Positions 33,797 to 42,834 of a DNA stretch of 64,000 bases are shown one piece after another. Where the stretch lies: the NCBI RefSeq assembly GCF_014863545.1, contig NZ_CP062260.1, positions 3,162,001 through 3,226,000 of the forward strand. Direction: 5' to 3'. The first letter of the stretch is position 1, and each line of letters starts with the position of its first letter. The notes beneath the pieces were generated by a model that did no database searches, was not told where the DNA came from, and saw only the letters and a list, made by a program, of their open reading frames with translations. The position numbers and the translations under genes are program-made. The DNA comes from Paenibacillus sp. JNUCC32. Lineage in GTDB: Bacteria > Bacillota > Bacilli > Paenibacillales > Paenibacillaceae.

Positions 33797-34384
33797 TTAC
33801 GATTGGTTCGTCAACAGATGCTTGGTACAGTTAAACAGCAAGGGAGACCAGTCATCCTCTTTTCTCTCCAGGACGGTGAGCGACAGATTGCCGATCCGTT
33901 CGCTCAGGGCGCCACGGCACACCAGCTTGTATAACTGCGCTAAAAAACCGCCATGACTGACAACAAGAATATTGGCTTCCGGATGTTTATGCCACATATC
34001 ATCGAGAAAGACAAGCCCTCTGGACTGAAGCTCCAGATCCGTTTCCTGGCCCAGATCCAACATGTGCCAATCGGCACCGAACCGGGTTTCACGCTCTTCC
34101 GCTGTCAAGCCTTCCACCTGACCGTACTTGCGCTCACGCAAGCGGTTATCCGGCGGCGCCAAGGGAATGTTCAGCATGGACGAAATGATTTTCGCGGTTT
34201 CTTCTGCGCGGGAGAGCCCGCTGCTGATCGCGAAGTCCCATCGGTAATGCTCCTGCAGAAGCCTTTCCCCAAGCAAACGCGCTTGACGACGGCCTTCCTC
34301 ATTCAGTGGTATGTCCGTTTGGCCTTGGATTTTGCCTAGAGCGTTCCAATCCGTTAATCCATGGCGAACCAAGCCGATCTGCAT
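33797..34384 (-). CDS. histidine phosphatase family protein
   Basis: A 195-aa phosphoglycerate mutase-fold phosphatase. The phosphorylated His is in LVRHGLTDWNALGKIQG (RHG at residues 7-9). SSGLSRAEETAKI near residue 55, the acid Glu in RERKYGQVEGL, and the second catalytic His in VVSHGGFLAQLY near residue 140 are all present. It may be a broad-specificity phosphatase or a cofactor-dependent PGM-like or RNase HI-fused-CobC relative; substrate unknown. It follows the ECF/anti-sigma pair by 28 bp and might be co-transcribed. Confidence 0.88.
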   Translation of the reverse strand: MQIGLVRHGLTDWNALGKIQGQTDIPLNEEGRRQARLLGERLLQEHYRWDFAISSGLSRAEETAKIISSMLNIPLAPPDNRLRERKYGQVEGLTAEERETRFGADWHMLDLGQETDLELQSRGLVFLDDMWHKHPEANILVVSHGGFLAQLYKLVCRGALSERIGNLSLTVLERKEDDWSPLLFNCTKHLLTNQS

Positions 34385-34412
34385 GCCGCCTCTCCTCCAT
34401 CCTATCCATATT

Positions 34413-35015
34413 TTATCTTCTGACCCGATTTAATCTTTTTAGGAAAAACAAAGCGCATCCGATTCCCAAAAGGGAAAGTATCATCCAGTATTCTGGCTGA
34501 GTGGGACTCATATCAACCACAAAAGGATCAATAATGCCGCTGTTGGTTTTTGGGATGTTGTAATCGTCCTTGGTATTCAAGCCTTGGGCCGTATCCGCTA
34601 CGCCTGTAGGGATAATCCCTGTCGTTACGGCTTCCGGAACCGGATCCGGTTGATTGCCCGTCGCTGCAAAATAAACAAAGCTGCAAACGAACAAGGCCAG
34701 AAAACCGGCAATCATCAGCGTCAGCCGCTTCCGGAACACCCGGCTTACCGCCCGGCTCTTGGACGTTTCCTCCACCAGCCAGGGAAAATCGCGATAAATG
34801 CGGTCCATCACGTTGCGGTTGATCTGTTCAGCGTCCATGTCGGGAATCTCATGCTCCAGGGCTTGAACCATGTTCTGGCTTTCCACCCACATTTCGTACT
34901 CCGCTGCACATGAGCTACAGGTTTGAACATGTGCAATCAGCCGTTGTCGCCGCAGATCGTTGTCCGGTAAATCCCAGACCGTTTCCATCAGCTCTTGGGC
35001 TTCATTGCAAGTCAT
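34413..35015 (-). CDS. anti-sigma factor with zinc-binding ZAS/zf-HC2 motif
   Basis: A 200-aa two-helix membrane protein. The N-terminal cytoplasmic domain (about 1-80) has the anti-sigma zinc motif HVQTCSSC (H-x3-C-x2-C, near residues 30-36). Membrane helices are near residues 100-118 (LTLMIAGFLALFVCSFVYFAA) and at the C-terminus (YWMILSLLGIGCALFFL). It overlaps the sigma gene stop by 4 bp, so the pair is coupled and this protein should hold its sigma factor inactive until a signal is received. The signal is not known. Confidence 0.85.
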   Translation of the reverse strand: MTCNEAQELMETVWDLPDNDLRRQRLIAHVQTCSSCAAEYEMWVESQNMVQALEHEIPDMDAEQINRNVMDRIYRDFPWLVEETSKSRAVSRVFRKRLTLMIAGFLALFVCSFVYFAATGNQPDPVPEAVTTGIIPTGVADTAQGLNTKDDYNIPKTNSGIIDPFVVDMSPTQPEYWMILSLLGIGCALFFLKRLNRVRR

Positions 35016-35605
35016 CTGTTCTTCATCCCTCTCAGATCCTCAAAAACCGGCTCATAAAAATAGGGTTCGAGCTGAATTTTGACGCTGCCGCGGGCCCGGA
35101 ACAACAGTGACTTAACCGAACTGACGCTTTGACCTAAAATATCTGCGATTTCCTGGTAATCCAGTTGATCATACTCCCGAAGAATCAGCGCAGATCTCTG
35201 TTTCTCCGGTAAATTGTTAATCGCTTCCCTTACCATATGTACTCGTTCACTGCGCAGGATCGCCTGCTCCGGGGCGACCTCCAGCGGCGCCACTGGTACG
35301 ACCCCGCTCTCCTCCAAGGGCAATGTGCCGCTACGATGCTTGCGAAGTTCGCTCAGCACGGTGTTGCGCGCAATGGTGTAGAGCCAAGTCGAGAAGGATG
35401 CATCCACTTCCCGGAAGGAATGCAGGCTCCGGAAAGCCTTGTAGAACGTTTCCGAGCATAAATCTTCAGCCATTAGCTCCATGTGCGAGCTTTTTAACAT
35501 ATGATAGACAAATGCCAATATTTTTCTCTGATAACGCCTCATTAATTCGGAATAAAGTTCGGTATTGCCTTGCTTAATTTCTTGGATTAGTTGGGAATCC
35601 GTCAT
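35012..35605 (-). CDS. RNA polymerase sigma factor, ECF type (SigW-like architecture)
   Basis: A 197-aa sigma factor with region 2 (ILAFVYHMLKSSHMELMAEDLCSETF, then FSTWLYTIARNTVLSELRK) and region 4 (NLPEKQRSALILREYDQLDYQEIADILGQSVSSVKSLLFRAR). The ATG at 35605 begins the conserved part and follows AAGGAGGAAC; the frame is open to 35722 but without a better site. Transcription start elements upstream are TGAACT, 16 bp, TATAAT (35784-35811), giving a leader of about 170 nt. Partner anti-sigma gene follows. Confidence 0.9.
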   Translation of the reverse strand: MTDSQLIQEIKQGNTELYSELMRRYQRKILAFVYHMLKSSHMELMAEDLCSETFYKAFRSLHSFREVDASFSTWLYTIARNTVLSELRKHRSGTLPLEESGVVPVAPLEVAPEQAILRSERVHMVREAINNLPEKQRSALILREYDQLDYQEIADILGQSVSSVKSLLFRARGSVKIQLEPYFYEPVFEDLRGMKNR

Positions 35606-35783
35606 ATGATTTTTCGTTCCTCCTTCACCCACCGGTGCCCATTCCTTGTCATTTCCACCTTCATGAGGAAAATCAAGGATTTGTGCAAAAGTACCGTCAA
35701 ACCATATATAGTTACGCCTCATGTTGTCTGACTATTCTATGTATTTGGCAATTTCCCCAAATCTTCTACACTAGCACTCTAGC

Positions 35784-35811
35784 ATTATAGCACATATTGG
35801 AGAAAAGTTCA
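35784..35811 (-). promoter_or_regulatory. sigma-A-type promoter before the ECF/anti-sigma pair
   Basis: Minus-strand TGAACT (plus 35806-35811), 16-bp spacer, perfect TATAAT (plus 35784-35789). The -35 is weak and also fits the GAAC-like element of ECF promoters only loosely. Confidence 0.5.
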
Positions 35812-35851
35812 GGTTTGTGGCAGAAGGTTTTCCACGGATAGGAAAATCGGC

Positions 35852-35931
35852 AAAAAAAATCCGCCTTCATCATTGAAGGCGGTTGCACAAAGTGCAATAT
35901 TTTGGATAGGAGTGGAGAGAAACCATACTGT
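35852..35931 (-). ncRNA. candidate ~80-nt small RNA
   Basis: No ORF is present. The predicted transcript starts near 35931, seven bases after a perfect TATAAT, and ends at a strong terminator with eight U (35852-35859). In order: a single-stranded pyrimidine-rich segment containing UUUCUCUCCACUCC (plus about 35908-35922), a small hairpin UUGCAC/GUGCAA (35883-35897), and the terminator stem CCGCCTTCA / TGAAGGCGG (35861-35882). The UC-rich open region could pair with Shine-Dalgarno-type sequences. Downstream of tyrA but separated from it by a hairpin at 35984-36011. No known family recognised. Confidence 0.65.
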
Positions 35932-35937
35932 ACTTTT

Positions 35938-35966
35938 ATTATATGTATACGTTTTCATTTTGTCAA
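35938..35966 (-). promoter_or_regulatory. perfect-consensus sigma-A promoter of the candidate sRNA
   Basis: Minus-strand TTGACA (plus 35961-35966), exactly 17 bp, TATAAT (plus 35938-35943). This is the best promoter in the window and has no protein gene within 330 bp downstream. Confidence 0.85.
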
Positions 35967-35983
35967 CACTGAAAACGCATTTA

Positions 35984-36011
35984 TTTCCGGTTGTTTAAAA
36001 ACAACCGGAAA
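35984..36011 (-). terminator. hairpin right after tyrA
   Basis: Inverted repeat TTTCCGGTTGTTT / AAACAACCGGAAA starting 2 bp after the tyrA stop. No strong U-tract follows in minus-strand sense, so it may stabilise the 3' end of the trp operon mRNA or terminate weakly. Confidence 0.55.
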
Positions 36012-36012
36012 A

Positions 36013-37107
36013 TTACTGATACACCGAGTGTCCTTGCGATAACAACAGCTCTTTAGCCCGCTCCTGTTCGATTTCATTGCGGAAGGAAAGCCTCATCACG
36101 CCCGGCACATCTTCCCGACTCTCGATAATCTGCATGTTGCTGAGGTTGATGCTGTTCGTCCCGAGCTCCGTCGCAATGCGGCCGATGATGCCCGGATGGT
36201 CAGGCACGTCCAAATACAGATCAAATTGGGACACGATCATGCCCTTGCGCCGTTCTGGCAGTACGCTGCGGAATTCCCCTGCCATGCGGAAAGCCTCTTC
36301 GATCGCAGCACCGTCCTTCGACTCCAGCATATCCATGAATCGCCGGATCCCTTCATTCCAGTCTTGCAGCAGCGTCAGCATGACCCTGCGATTGTTTAAT
36401 AGAATGTCCCGCCATACGACCGGGTCGCTGGAAGCGATGCGGGTTATATCCCGAAAGCCCCCTGCGGCCAAGGTGCGGTACAACGGATTATCGTCATTAT
36501 AGGAGCTGATCTGATTGACTAACGCCACTGCGATCACATGGGGCAGATGGCTGATCGCTCCAACGATCTCATCGTGAAGTCTCGGCTCTACCTTTACAAT
36601 ATGGGCACGCGTGTGAGACAAAAGCTCTACAAGCACGTTCAGCTTATCCTGAGGGACATCGTCCGGCGGAGTAAGCACGTAATAGGCATTCTCGAACAAT
36701 ACGGTGGAGGCAGCTCCAACACCGGATCGCTCCGAGCCCGCCATCGGATGACCGCCGATGAAATAAGCATCCTTAAGGGCAAGCTGGGACGCGCATTCGG
36801 CAATGCTTGCTTTGGTGCTGCCAACATCCGTAATAATGCATCCCGGTTTCAGCTGCATTTCGCTCAAACGTTTCATGTACATCTCAAGACTGCCTACGGG
36901 AACGCATAAAAAAATGACGTCCGCGTTTTGGGCAGCTTCTTCTACCGAAAGCGTAACCTTATCAACGACGCCCTTAGCAATGACCTGGTCGGCATATTCT
37001 TGGGTGTGGGCATAACCGGTAACGGTTATGCCAGGTTTTCCTTTGAAGTTTAAAGCTAACGAACCGCCGATCAAGCCGACGCCGAATATGGAAATTTGCA
37101 TTGTCAT
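36013..37107 (-). CDS. tyrA: prephenate dehydrogenase
   Basis: A 364-aa enzyme that makes 4-hydroxyphenylpyruvate for tyrosine. NAD-binding ISIFGVGLIGGSLALNFK starts at residue 4; GGHPMAGSERSGVGAA near residue 130 is the catalytic His region. A C-terminal ACT domain (about 295-364, FDLYLDVPDHPGIIGRIATEL) suggests feedback by an aromatic amino acid. ATG at 37107 is taken as the start because the conserved domain begins there. It ends the aro-trp-hisC-tyrA run; no aroA follows. Confidence 0.95.
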   Translation of the reverse strand: MTMQISIFGVGLIGGSLALNFKGKPGITVTGYAHTQEYADQVIAKGVVDKVTLSVEEAAQNADVIFLCVPVGSLEMYMKRLSEMQLKPGCIITDVGSTKASIAECASQLALKDAYFIGGHPMAGSERSGVGAASTVLFENAYYVLTPPDDVPQDKLNVLVELLSHTRAHIVKVEPRLHDEIVGAISHLPHVIAVALVNQISSYNDDNPLYRTLAAGGFRDITRIASSDPVVWRDILLNNRRVMLTLLQDWNEGIRRFMDMLESKDGAAIEEAFRMAGEFRSVLPERRKGMIVSQFDLYLDVPDHPGIIGRIATELGTNSINLSNMQIIESREDVPGVMRLSFRNEIEQERAKELLLSQGHSVYQ

Positions 37108-37154
37108 GTTCTCTCTCACTCGTTTCAAGCTGCGATTATTGTTGTGTCATTCGA

Positions 37155-38252
37155 TCAGGCTGGCGCATTCACTTCGCTCAGCACTTGTTCCAAAGCGCCG
37201 ATAAAAGCCTTATTCTGTTCTTCGGAGCCTACGGTTACGCGAATATAGTTCGGATACAGTTCAAATCCAGGCCGTACGATAATGCCTTTGCTAAGCAGCG
37301 ACTTAAATACTTCGGTGCCTGGCTTCTTCACATCCACCATAATGAAGTTACCGTTCGCAGGAAAATAAGATAGTCCAAGACGATCAAATTCACCTTGCAC
37401 GTAATGGATCCCGTCGGCATTCAATTGACGGCATTTCGCTACGAACTCCTGATCTTTCAGGGCTGCCTTCGCCGCTACTTGAGCCAGGCGTCCCGTATTA
37501 AACGGCTCACGTACCCGATTGATCAAGGAAATGACTTCCTGCTGCCCGATGCCGTAGCCGATCCGGAGGGCGGCCAAGCCGTATATTTTGGAGAAGGTAC
37601 GCAGGATGACCAGATTCGGATAATGCTCCATTAACTTGATGCTGTCCGGGTACGAAGCGTCCGTTACATATTCATAATAAGCTTCATCAAGCACAACCAT
37701 TACTTGGGCCGGGACTTCATCCAGGAAGGAAACCAGCTCGCTTTCGGAAACGATGGTTCCGGTCGGATTATTCGGATTGCACACCCACACGATTTTGGTT
37801 TTGTCCGAAACGGCTTTGGCCATGCCCGGCAAATCGTGCTTACCGTCCACCAGCGGCACCTCGATGCATGTCGCACCTTCGATATCCGCGTTCGTTTTAT
37901 ACACCGAGAAGGTCTGATCCGCCATGATGGTTTCATCCCCCGGTTGCAGGAATGCCCGGATAATGAGGGCAATGATTTCATCGGATCCGCAGCCGAAAAT
38001 AATCTGATTGCGTTCAATTCCCAGCTGGCCAGCAAGCTCAGCCGTTAAATCGGCCGCACTTCCGTCCGGATACAGGCTGAGCGTTCCCAGTTCGGCGGTA
38101 ATCGCTTCGGTTGCGCGCGGCGAGCAGCCGTACGGATTCTCGTTGGAGGCCAGTTTAATGACAACATCAAGCCCTAATTCCTTTTTGACTTCTTCGATCG
38201 GTTTCCCGGGCTGATATACGGGAAGATTAACAATTTGCGCTTTCGGTTTCAT
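37155..38252 (-). CDS. hisC: histidinol-phosphate / aromatic aminotransferase
   Basis: A 365-aa fold type I PLP aminotransferase. SNENPYGCSP near residue 37, the PLP lysine in RTFSKIYGLAALRIGYG near residue 220, CNPNNPTGT and VLDEAYYEY are present. In Bacillus it serves both histidine (histidinol phosphate) and tyrosine/phenylalanine synthesis, which explains its place between trpA and tyrA. Spacing 41 bp to trpA and 47 bp to tyrA. Confidence 0.94.
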   Translation of the reverse strand: MKPKAQIVNLPVYQPGKPIEEVKKELGLDVVIKLASNENPYGCSPRATEAITAELGTLSLYPDGSAADLTAELAGQLGIERNQIIFGCGSDEIIALIIRAFLQPGDETIMADQTFSVYKTNADIEGATCIEVPLVDGKHDLPGMAKAVSDKTKIVWVCNPNNPTGTIVSESELVSFLDEVPAQVMVVLDEAYYEYVTDASYPDSIKLMEHYPNLVILRTFSKIYGLAALRIGYGIGQQEVISLINRVREPFNTGRLAQVAAKAALKDQEFVAKCRQLNADGIHYVQGEFDRLGLSYFPANGNFIMVDVKKPGTEVFKSLLSKGIIVRPGFELYPNYIRVTVGSEEQNKAFIGALEQVLSEVNAPA

Positions 38253-38292
38253 ACGATATTCGCCTCACCTTTCATAACTGCTATGGACAACA

Positions 38293-39099
38293 CTATCCTT
38301 TTAATTGTGCCACAAACTCCCTGATTTGCAAAAGTCCCTGCTGTCTTGTTTCTTCCTTCTCCAGCAGAGGAATGGTCGATTCAATCTGACGCACAATCGC
38401 GCTGCCGACAACGACGCCGTCGCAGATTTTTGAGAATCTGGCCACCTGCTCACTGGATGAAATGCCAAAGCCGATCGCGATCGGCACGCTGCTGTACTGC
38501 CTTACCGTCTCAAGAAAAGACTCCACCCCCGCGTAAAAATCGGTGCGCTCGCCCGTCACGCCAAGGGAGGATACGCAGTACACAAAGCCGGTCGCTTCCG
38601 AAGCGATGCTCGCGATCCGCTCATGGGAGGTAGGAGCCACCAGCGGAATCAGATGAACTCCCGCCGCGTGGGCGCGTTTCCGAACCTCCTCGGATTCCTC
38701 CACCGGAAGATCGGGAATGATCAAGCCGCTGATGTCGTGCCTTACCACTTCCTCGAAGAAAACGTCCAGTCCGGTTTGCAGTACCGGATTGTAATACGTG
38801 AACAGGATGAACGGCAGCTTGCTGCCCCGCTCTCTTGCCAGGCGCGCGGTTTCCATGCAAGTGCGAATGGTCACCTTGCCCTTCAGCGCGCGCTCGGAAG
38901 CCCGCTGGATGACCGGTCCGTCGGCAAGGGGATCCGAATAAGGAACGCCGAGTTCAATAATGTCGGCTCCCGCGATTTCAAGCTCATGGATGATATCCAG
39001 CGTCGACTTCACATCCGGATCCCCGACGGTGAGATAAGGGATCATGGCGGTCTTGTTTTGTTGCTTCAACGACGCAAAGGTCTGATCGATTCGGTTCAT
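38293..39099 (-). CDS. trpA: tryptophan synthase alpha subunit
   Basis: A 268-aa TIM barrel that cleaves indole-3-glycerol phosphate to indole. Catalytic Glu and Asp are in [18 protein letters not shown] near residue 45; the [14 protein letters not shown] loop and [10 protein letters not shown] phosphate site follow. Overlaps trpB by 4 bp, which supports 1:1 synthesis for the alpha2-beta2 complex. Confidence 0.97.
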   Translation of the reverse strand: MNRIDQTFASLKQQNKTAMIPYLTVGDPDVKSTLDIIHELEIAGADIIELGVPYSDPLADGPVIQRASERALKGKVTIRTCMETARLARERGSKLPFILFTYYNPVLQTGLDVFFEEVVRHDISGLIIPDLPVEESEEVRKRAHAAGVHLIPLVAPTSHERIASIASEATGFVYCVSSLGVTGERTDFYAGVESFLETVRQYSSVPIAIGFGISSSEQVARFSKICDGVVVGSAIVRQIESTIPLLEKEETRQQGLLQIREFVAQLKG

Positions 39100-40292
39100 T
39101 CGGTTTTCCCTCCCGTGTAAGCCATGATGGACTCCACGTCCTTGTCGCCGCGACCGGATAAATTAATCACGACGATATCGTTCTCGGTCCACGTAGATGC
39201 CATCTTTACGGCTTGCGCTACGGCGTGCGCGGATTCCAGGGCAGGAATAATGCCTTCCGTGCGGCATAGCAGCTGCAGGGCATCGAGCGCCTCTTGGTCG
39301 GTTATCGGTACGTACTGCACGCGTTCAATGTCTTTTAAATAGGAATGCTCCGGACCAACCCCGGGATAATCAAGGCCGGCTGAAATGGAATGCGCCTCCT
39401 GTACTTGTCCGTACTCGTCCTGCAGCAAATAACTCATCGAGCCTTGGAATACGCCTTGTGTCCCCTTGGACATCGTAGCCGCATGAAAATCGGTATCCAC
39501 TCCCTTGCCTGCCGCTTCGACGCCGATCAAACCGACTTCCTTGTCTTCAAGGAACGGATAGAACATGCCGATCGCATTGCTACCGCCCCCGATCGGCGCA
39601 AGAATGACGTTTGGAAGCCTTCCTTCCGTCTCCAGTATCTGCCTCCGGGTCTCGTCACCGATAATGCGCTGGAAATTCCGCACCATCATAGGATACGGAT
39701 GCGGCCCTACAGCGGAGCCCAGCACATAAAAGGTATCCTCGACGTTGCTGACCCAGTAGCGAAGCGCCTCGTTGCCGGCATCTTTCAGCGTTCGGCTTCC
39801 CGACGTGACCGGAATCACTTCGGCACCGAGCATTTTCATGCGGAATACGTTCAACTGCTGCCGTTTGGTATCTTCTTCGCCCATAAATACCTTGCATTCA
39901 AGACCCAGCAGAGCGGCTACCGTCGCGGTCGCTACGCCATGCTGTCCGGCACCCGTTTCGGCAATGACCTTGCCTTTGCCCATGCGCTTGGCTAACACGC
40001 CTTGTGCAATGGCGTTGTTGATTTTGTGCGCGCCGGTATGGTTCAAATCCTCGCGCTTCAGGTAAATTTTAGCCTTGCCGAGATGTTGGCTGAGCCGCTC
40101 CGCGTAATAAAGCGGCGTTTCCCTTCCGGAATACTGTTTCAGCAAATAGGCGATCTCCTCTTTAAAAGCAGGATCCTCCGAAAAACGATTATATTCTTGC
40201 TCAAGCTCTATTAAAGCGTTCATCAGTGTTTCCGGCACGAACCGGCCTCCAAACACCCCGAAACGTCCATTACGGTCAGGAAGCTGTGTCAT
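39096..40292 (-). CDS. trpB: tryptophan synthase beta subunit
   Basis: A 398-aa PLP enzyme joining indole and serine. The PLP lysine lies in [15 protein letters not shown] near residue 87, the catalytic Glu in [18 protein letters not shown] near residue 110, and the phosphate-binding GGGSNAIG near residue 233. Overlaps trpF by 4 bp and trpA by 4 bp. Confidence 0.98.
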   Translation of the reverse strand: MTQLPDRNGRFGVFGGRFVPETLMNALIELEQEYNRFSEDPAFKEEIAYLLKQYSGRETPLYYAERLSQHLGKAKIYLKREDLNHTGAHKINNAIAQGVLAKRMGKGKVIAETGAGQHGVATATVAALLGLECKVFMGEEDTKRQQLNVFRMKMLGAEVIPVTSGSRTLKDAGNEALRYWVSNVEDTFYVLGSAVGPHPYPMMVRNFQRIIGDETRRQILETEGRLPNVILAPIGGGSNAIGMFYPFLEDKEVGLIGVEAAGKGVDTDFHAATMSKGTQGVFQGSMSYLLQDEYGQVQEAHSISAGLDYPGVGPEHSYLKDIERVQYVPITDQEALDALQLLCRTEGIIPALESAHAVAQAVKMASTWTENDIVVINLSGRGDKDVESIMAYTGGKTE

Positions 40293-40963
40293 TTCCCCTT
40301 CACCCTTTCTACAAATGCGGTCACTTTGTTTATATCCTTCACGCCAGGCTCGCTCTCTACGCCGCTGGATACATCCACCCCGTACGGAGCGTACTGGCCG
40401 ATCAAATGAGCAACATTATCCGGATCGAGCCCGCCGGCTACAAACAAGGGAATCCCTTGCCGTTCAGCCCATTGCTGGTACGCCGGGATCAGATCCCAGG
40501 CAAACGTCTTGCCCGACCCTCCGCCGTACACCGGATCATAGGTGTCGATCAGCAGTCCGTCGATGCAGCCCGCATACGAATCCAGTGCCGACAGACGTTC
40601 CGCTTCCGGACGGTCACTTCCGATCGATACCGCCTTAAAAACGGAAACCGGGAAGCGCTCCTTCACTTCCCGGCAAAATTGCGGCGATTCCTGACCATGC
40701 AGCTGCACGACGTCAAGCGCTGTTTCTTGAAGAAGCTCTGCGAGCTCGCTCAAATCAGGGTTAACCAAGACGCCGACAGCAGCGGGAATCTTGTCATGCT
40801 CCCATTCCCGCAATACTTGCACCAGCTGCGCAGCCTGCTGCGGCGTTACCCGCCGCCGGCTCTTGGCAAATACGAATCCGATATAATCCACAGGTAAGTT
40901 TATCATAGATTTTAGCACTTCAACGCTTTGAAGTCCACATATTTTTAGAGCCGTACTCATCAT
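40289..40963 (-). CDS. trpF: phosphoribosylanthranilate isomerase
   Basis: A 224-aa TIM-barrel isomerase. The catalytic Cys is in [10 protein letters not shown] near the N-terminus, and [44 protein letters not shown] and [11 protein letters not shown] mark the family. Separate from trpC, as in other Bacillales. Gap to trpC is 12 bp. Confidence 0.96.
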   Translation of the reverse strand: MMSTALKICGLQSVEVLKSMINLPVDYIGFVFAKSRRRVTPQQAAQLVQVLREWEHDKIPAAVGVLVNPDLSELAELLQETALDVVQLHGQESPQFCREVKERFPVSVFKAVSIGSDRPEAERLSALDSYAGCIDGLLIDTYDPVYGGGSGKTFAWDLIPAYQQWAERQGIPLFVAGGLDPDNVAHLIGQYAPYGVDVSSGVESEPGVKDINKVTAFVERVKGK

Positions 40964-40975
40964 CGAATGTCCCCT

Positions 40976-41785
40976 TTATTCCATGTCTGCAGCTATCGGC
41001 AGCGGTCCCATCAGATCGTTCACAGCACGGAACACGTCCTGTTGGCGCATGAAATGTTCCCCGACCAGAACCCCGTGTGCTCCCACATAATGCAAGTAGG
41101 AAATGTCGGCCGGGCTCGATATTCCGCTTTCGCTGATCAGCGTCACTTCCTGCGGAACCTGCGCCGCGATATCTGCCGTTGTCTGCAATGAGGTTTCAAA
41201 GGTCCGCAGATTACGGTTGTTAATCCCGATCAGACGGGCCGTTCCCAGTCCGAGTACCGATTCCAGCTCTTGCCCGTCGTGAACCTCAATCAGGCAATCC
41301 AACCCGATCGAGCCTGCAACGTCAATGAACTCCGCTATACGCTGCGGCGCAAGGATGCTCGCAATCAAGAGAACGGCGTCCGCACCCAGCAGGCGCGCTT
41401 CGTAAATCTGAGTCTCGTCGATAATGAAATCTTTGCGCAGCAGCGGGATGTTGACGGCCGCCCTTACCGCTTGCAGATATTCTCCGCTTCCCTGAAAGTA
41501 GTCCTTATCCGTCAGCACGGACAGACAATCGGCATCGGCTGCTTCGTAAGCCTTGGCGATCATAACCGGGTCAAAGTCGGGACGAATCAACCCTTTGGAG
41601 GGCGAAGCCTTTTTGACCTCGGCAATTAACCCCATGCTGCGTTTGCGTCCCATGGACAACGCCTTCTCAAACCCGAGAGTCGGAGGCAAATCCGCTATTT
41701 GCCTCTCTGCTTCCGAGATGCTGAACGTTTCTCGCAGCTGTGCAACCTCATTGCGTTTCGTTTCTACGATTCGATCAAGATACAT
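40976..41785 (-). CDS. trpC: indole-3-glycerol-phosphate synthase
   Basis: A 269-aa TIM barrel with an N-terminal extension. The catalytic segment LIAEVKKASPSKGLIR (Lys near residue 55), VLTDKDYFQGS, LLRKDFIIDE and IGINNRNLRTFE are complete. Overlaps trpD by 11 bp. Confidence 0.97.
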   Translation of the reverse strand: MYLDRIVETKRNEVAQLRETFSISEAERQIADLPPTLGFEKALSMGRKRSMGLIAEVKKASPSKGLIRPDFDPVMIAKAYEAADADCLSVLTDKDYFQGSGEYLQAVRAAVNIPLLRKDFIIDETQIYEARLLGADAVLLIASILAPQRIAEFIDVAGSIGLDCLIEVHDGQELESVLGLGTARLIGINNRNLRTFETSLQTTADIAAQVPQEVTLISESGISSPADISYLHYVGAHGVLVGEHFMRQQDVFRAVNDLMGPLPIAADME

Positions 41786-42815
41786 AACTCATTTCCCCCG
41801 TTCTTGAGATCAGCTGCTCCAACTTGGACTGCGCCAGCCCGGAATCAATCGCTCCCGCTGCACGCTGCACGCCTTCGGCCAAACTATCCGCAAGTCCCGA
41901 TACATAGATGCAGGCACCGGCATTGGCAAGCACGATGTCCCGATAAGCACTGCGTTCTCCGCGCAGTACCGAGCCGATGATGGCCGCATTCTCTTGTGCA
42001 TCGCCGCCCAGGATATCGTTCATCGGATGAACCGACAGCCCCAAATCATGGGGGTGGATATCATAAGTGCGGACTTCTCCGCCCCGGAGCTCCGATACCC
42101 GGGTAGGCGCCGAGACGCTGATTTCATCCAGCCCATCGTGGCTGGTCACTACCATGGCTCGCTTCAAACCGAGCTCTTTGAGGACCTGCGCAATGGTTTC
42201 CGTTTTGTTCATATCGTATATCCCGAGCATCTGCCGGTCCGCGCCCGCCGGGTTCGTCAGTGGCCCCAGCATGTTAAATACGGTCCGGACCCCGAGCTCT
42301 TTGCGAGGAGCAGCCGCATGTTTCATTGACGGATGATAAATTTGGGCAAACAGGAAGCAGATTCCGATATCGTTCAGGCAGGCTGTGGCTTGTTCTGCGG
42401 TCAAGTGGATATTGACGCCAAGCGCTTCCAGCACATCGGCGCTGCCCGCCCGGCCCGATGCCGATCGGTTGCCGTGTTTGGCCACTCTGACCGAAACCGA
42501 GGAGGAGATAATGGCGGATACGGTAGAAATGTTAAACTTGTGAATGCCGGATCCTCCGGTGCCGCATGTATCGAGCAGCTGGTTCCGCTCGGTAACGACA
42601 CGTCCGCCCGCGCCTCTCATCGCTTCGGCAAAACCGGTTATCTCTTCTACGGTTTCTCCCTTCATTCTTAAGGCCGTCAGCAGCGCGCCGATTTGAGAAT
42701 GGGTCGCATGGCCTTCCATTATCGTCTGCATCACCCCGCGGGCCTCGTCCCGGCTCAGATCCTGACCGCCGATCAGCTTTGAAAGGCTGGATTGCATCGT
42801 CTCCATCACGTTCAT
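41775..42815 (-). CDS. trpD: anthranilate phosphoribosyltransferase
   Basis: A 346-aa transferase. The PRPP-binding LLDTCGTGGSGIHKFNIST near residue 85 and KHGNRSASGRAGSADVLEALG are intact, and the Asp-Glu metal pair is in SHDGLDEISVS. Start at the ATG 42815 with AAGGAGGAG upstream. No trpG domain is fused. Nineteen bases after trpE. Confidence 0.97.
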   Translation of the reverse strand: MNVMETMQSSLSKLIGGQDLSRDEARGVMQTIMEGHATHSQIGALLTALRMKGETVEEITGFAEAMRGAGGRVVTERNQLLDTCGTGGSGIHKFNISTVSAIISSSVSVRVAKHGNRSASGRAGSADVLEALGVNIHLTAEQATACLNDIGICFLFAQIYHPSMKHAAAPRKELGVRTVFNMLGPLTNPAGADRQMLGIYDMNKTETIAQVLKELGLKRAMVVTSHDGLDEISVSAPTRVSELRGGEVRTYDIHPHDLGLSVHPMNDILGGDAQENAAIIGSVLRGERSAYRDIVLANAGACIYVSGLADSLAEGVQRAAGAIDSGLAQSKLEQLISRTGEMSYVS

Positions 42816-42834
42816 TACGATCTCCTCCTTCATG

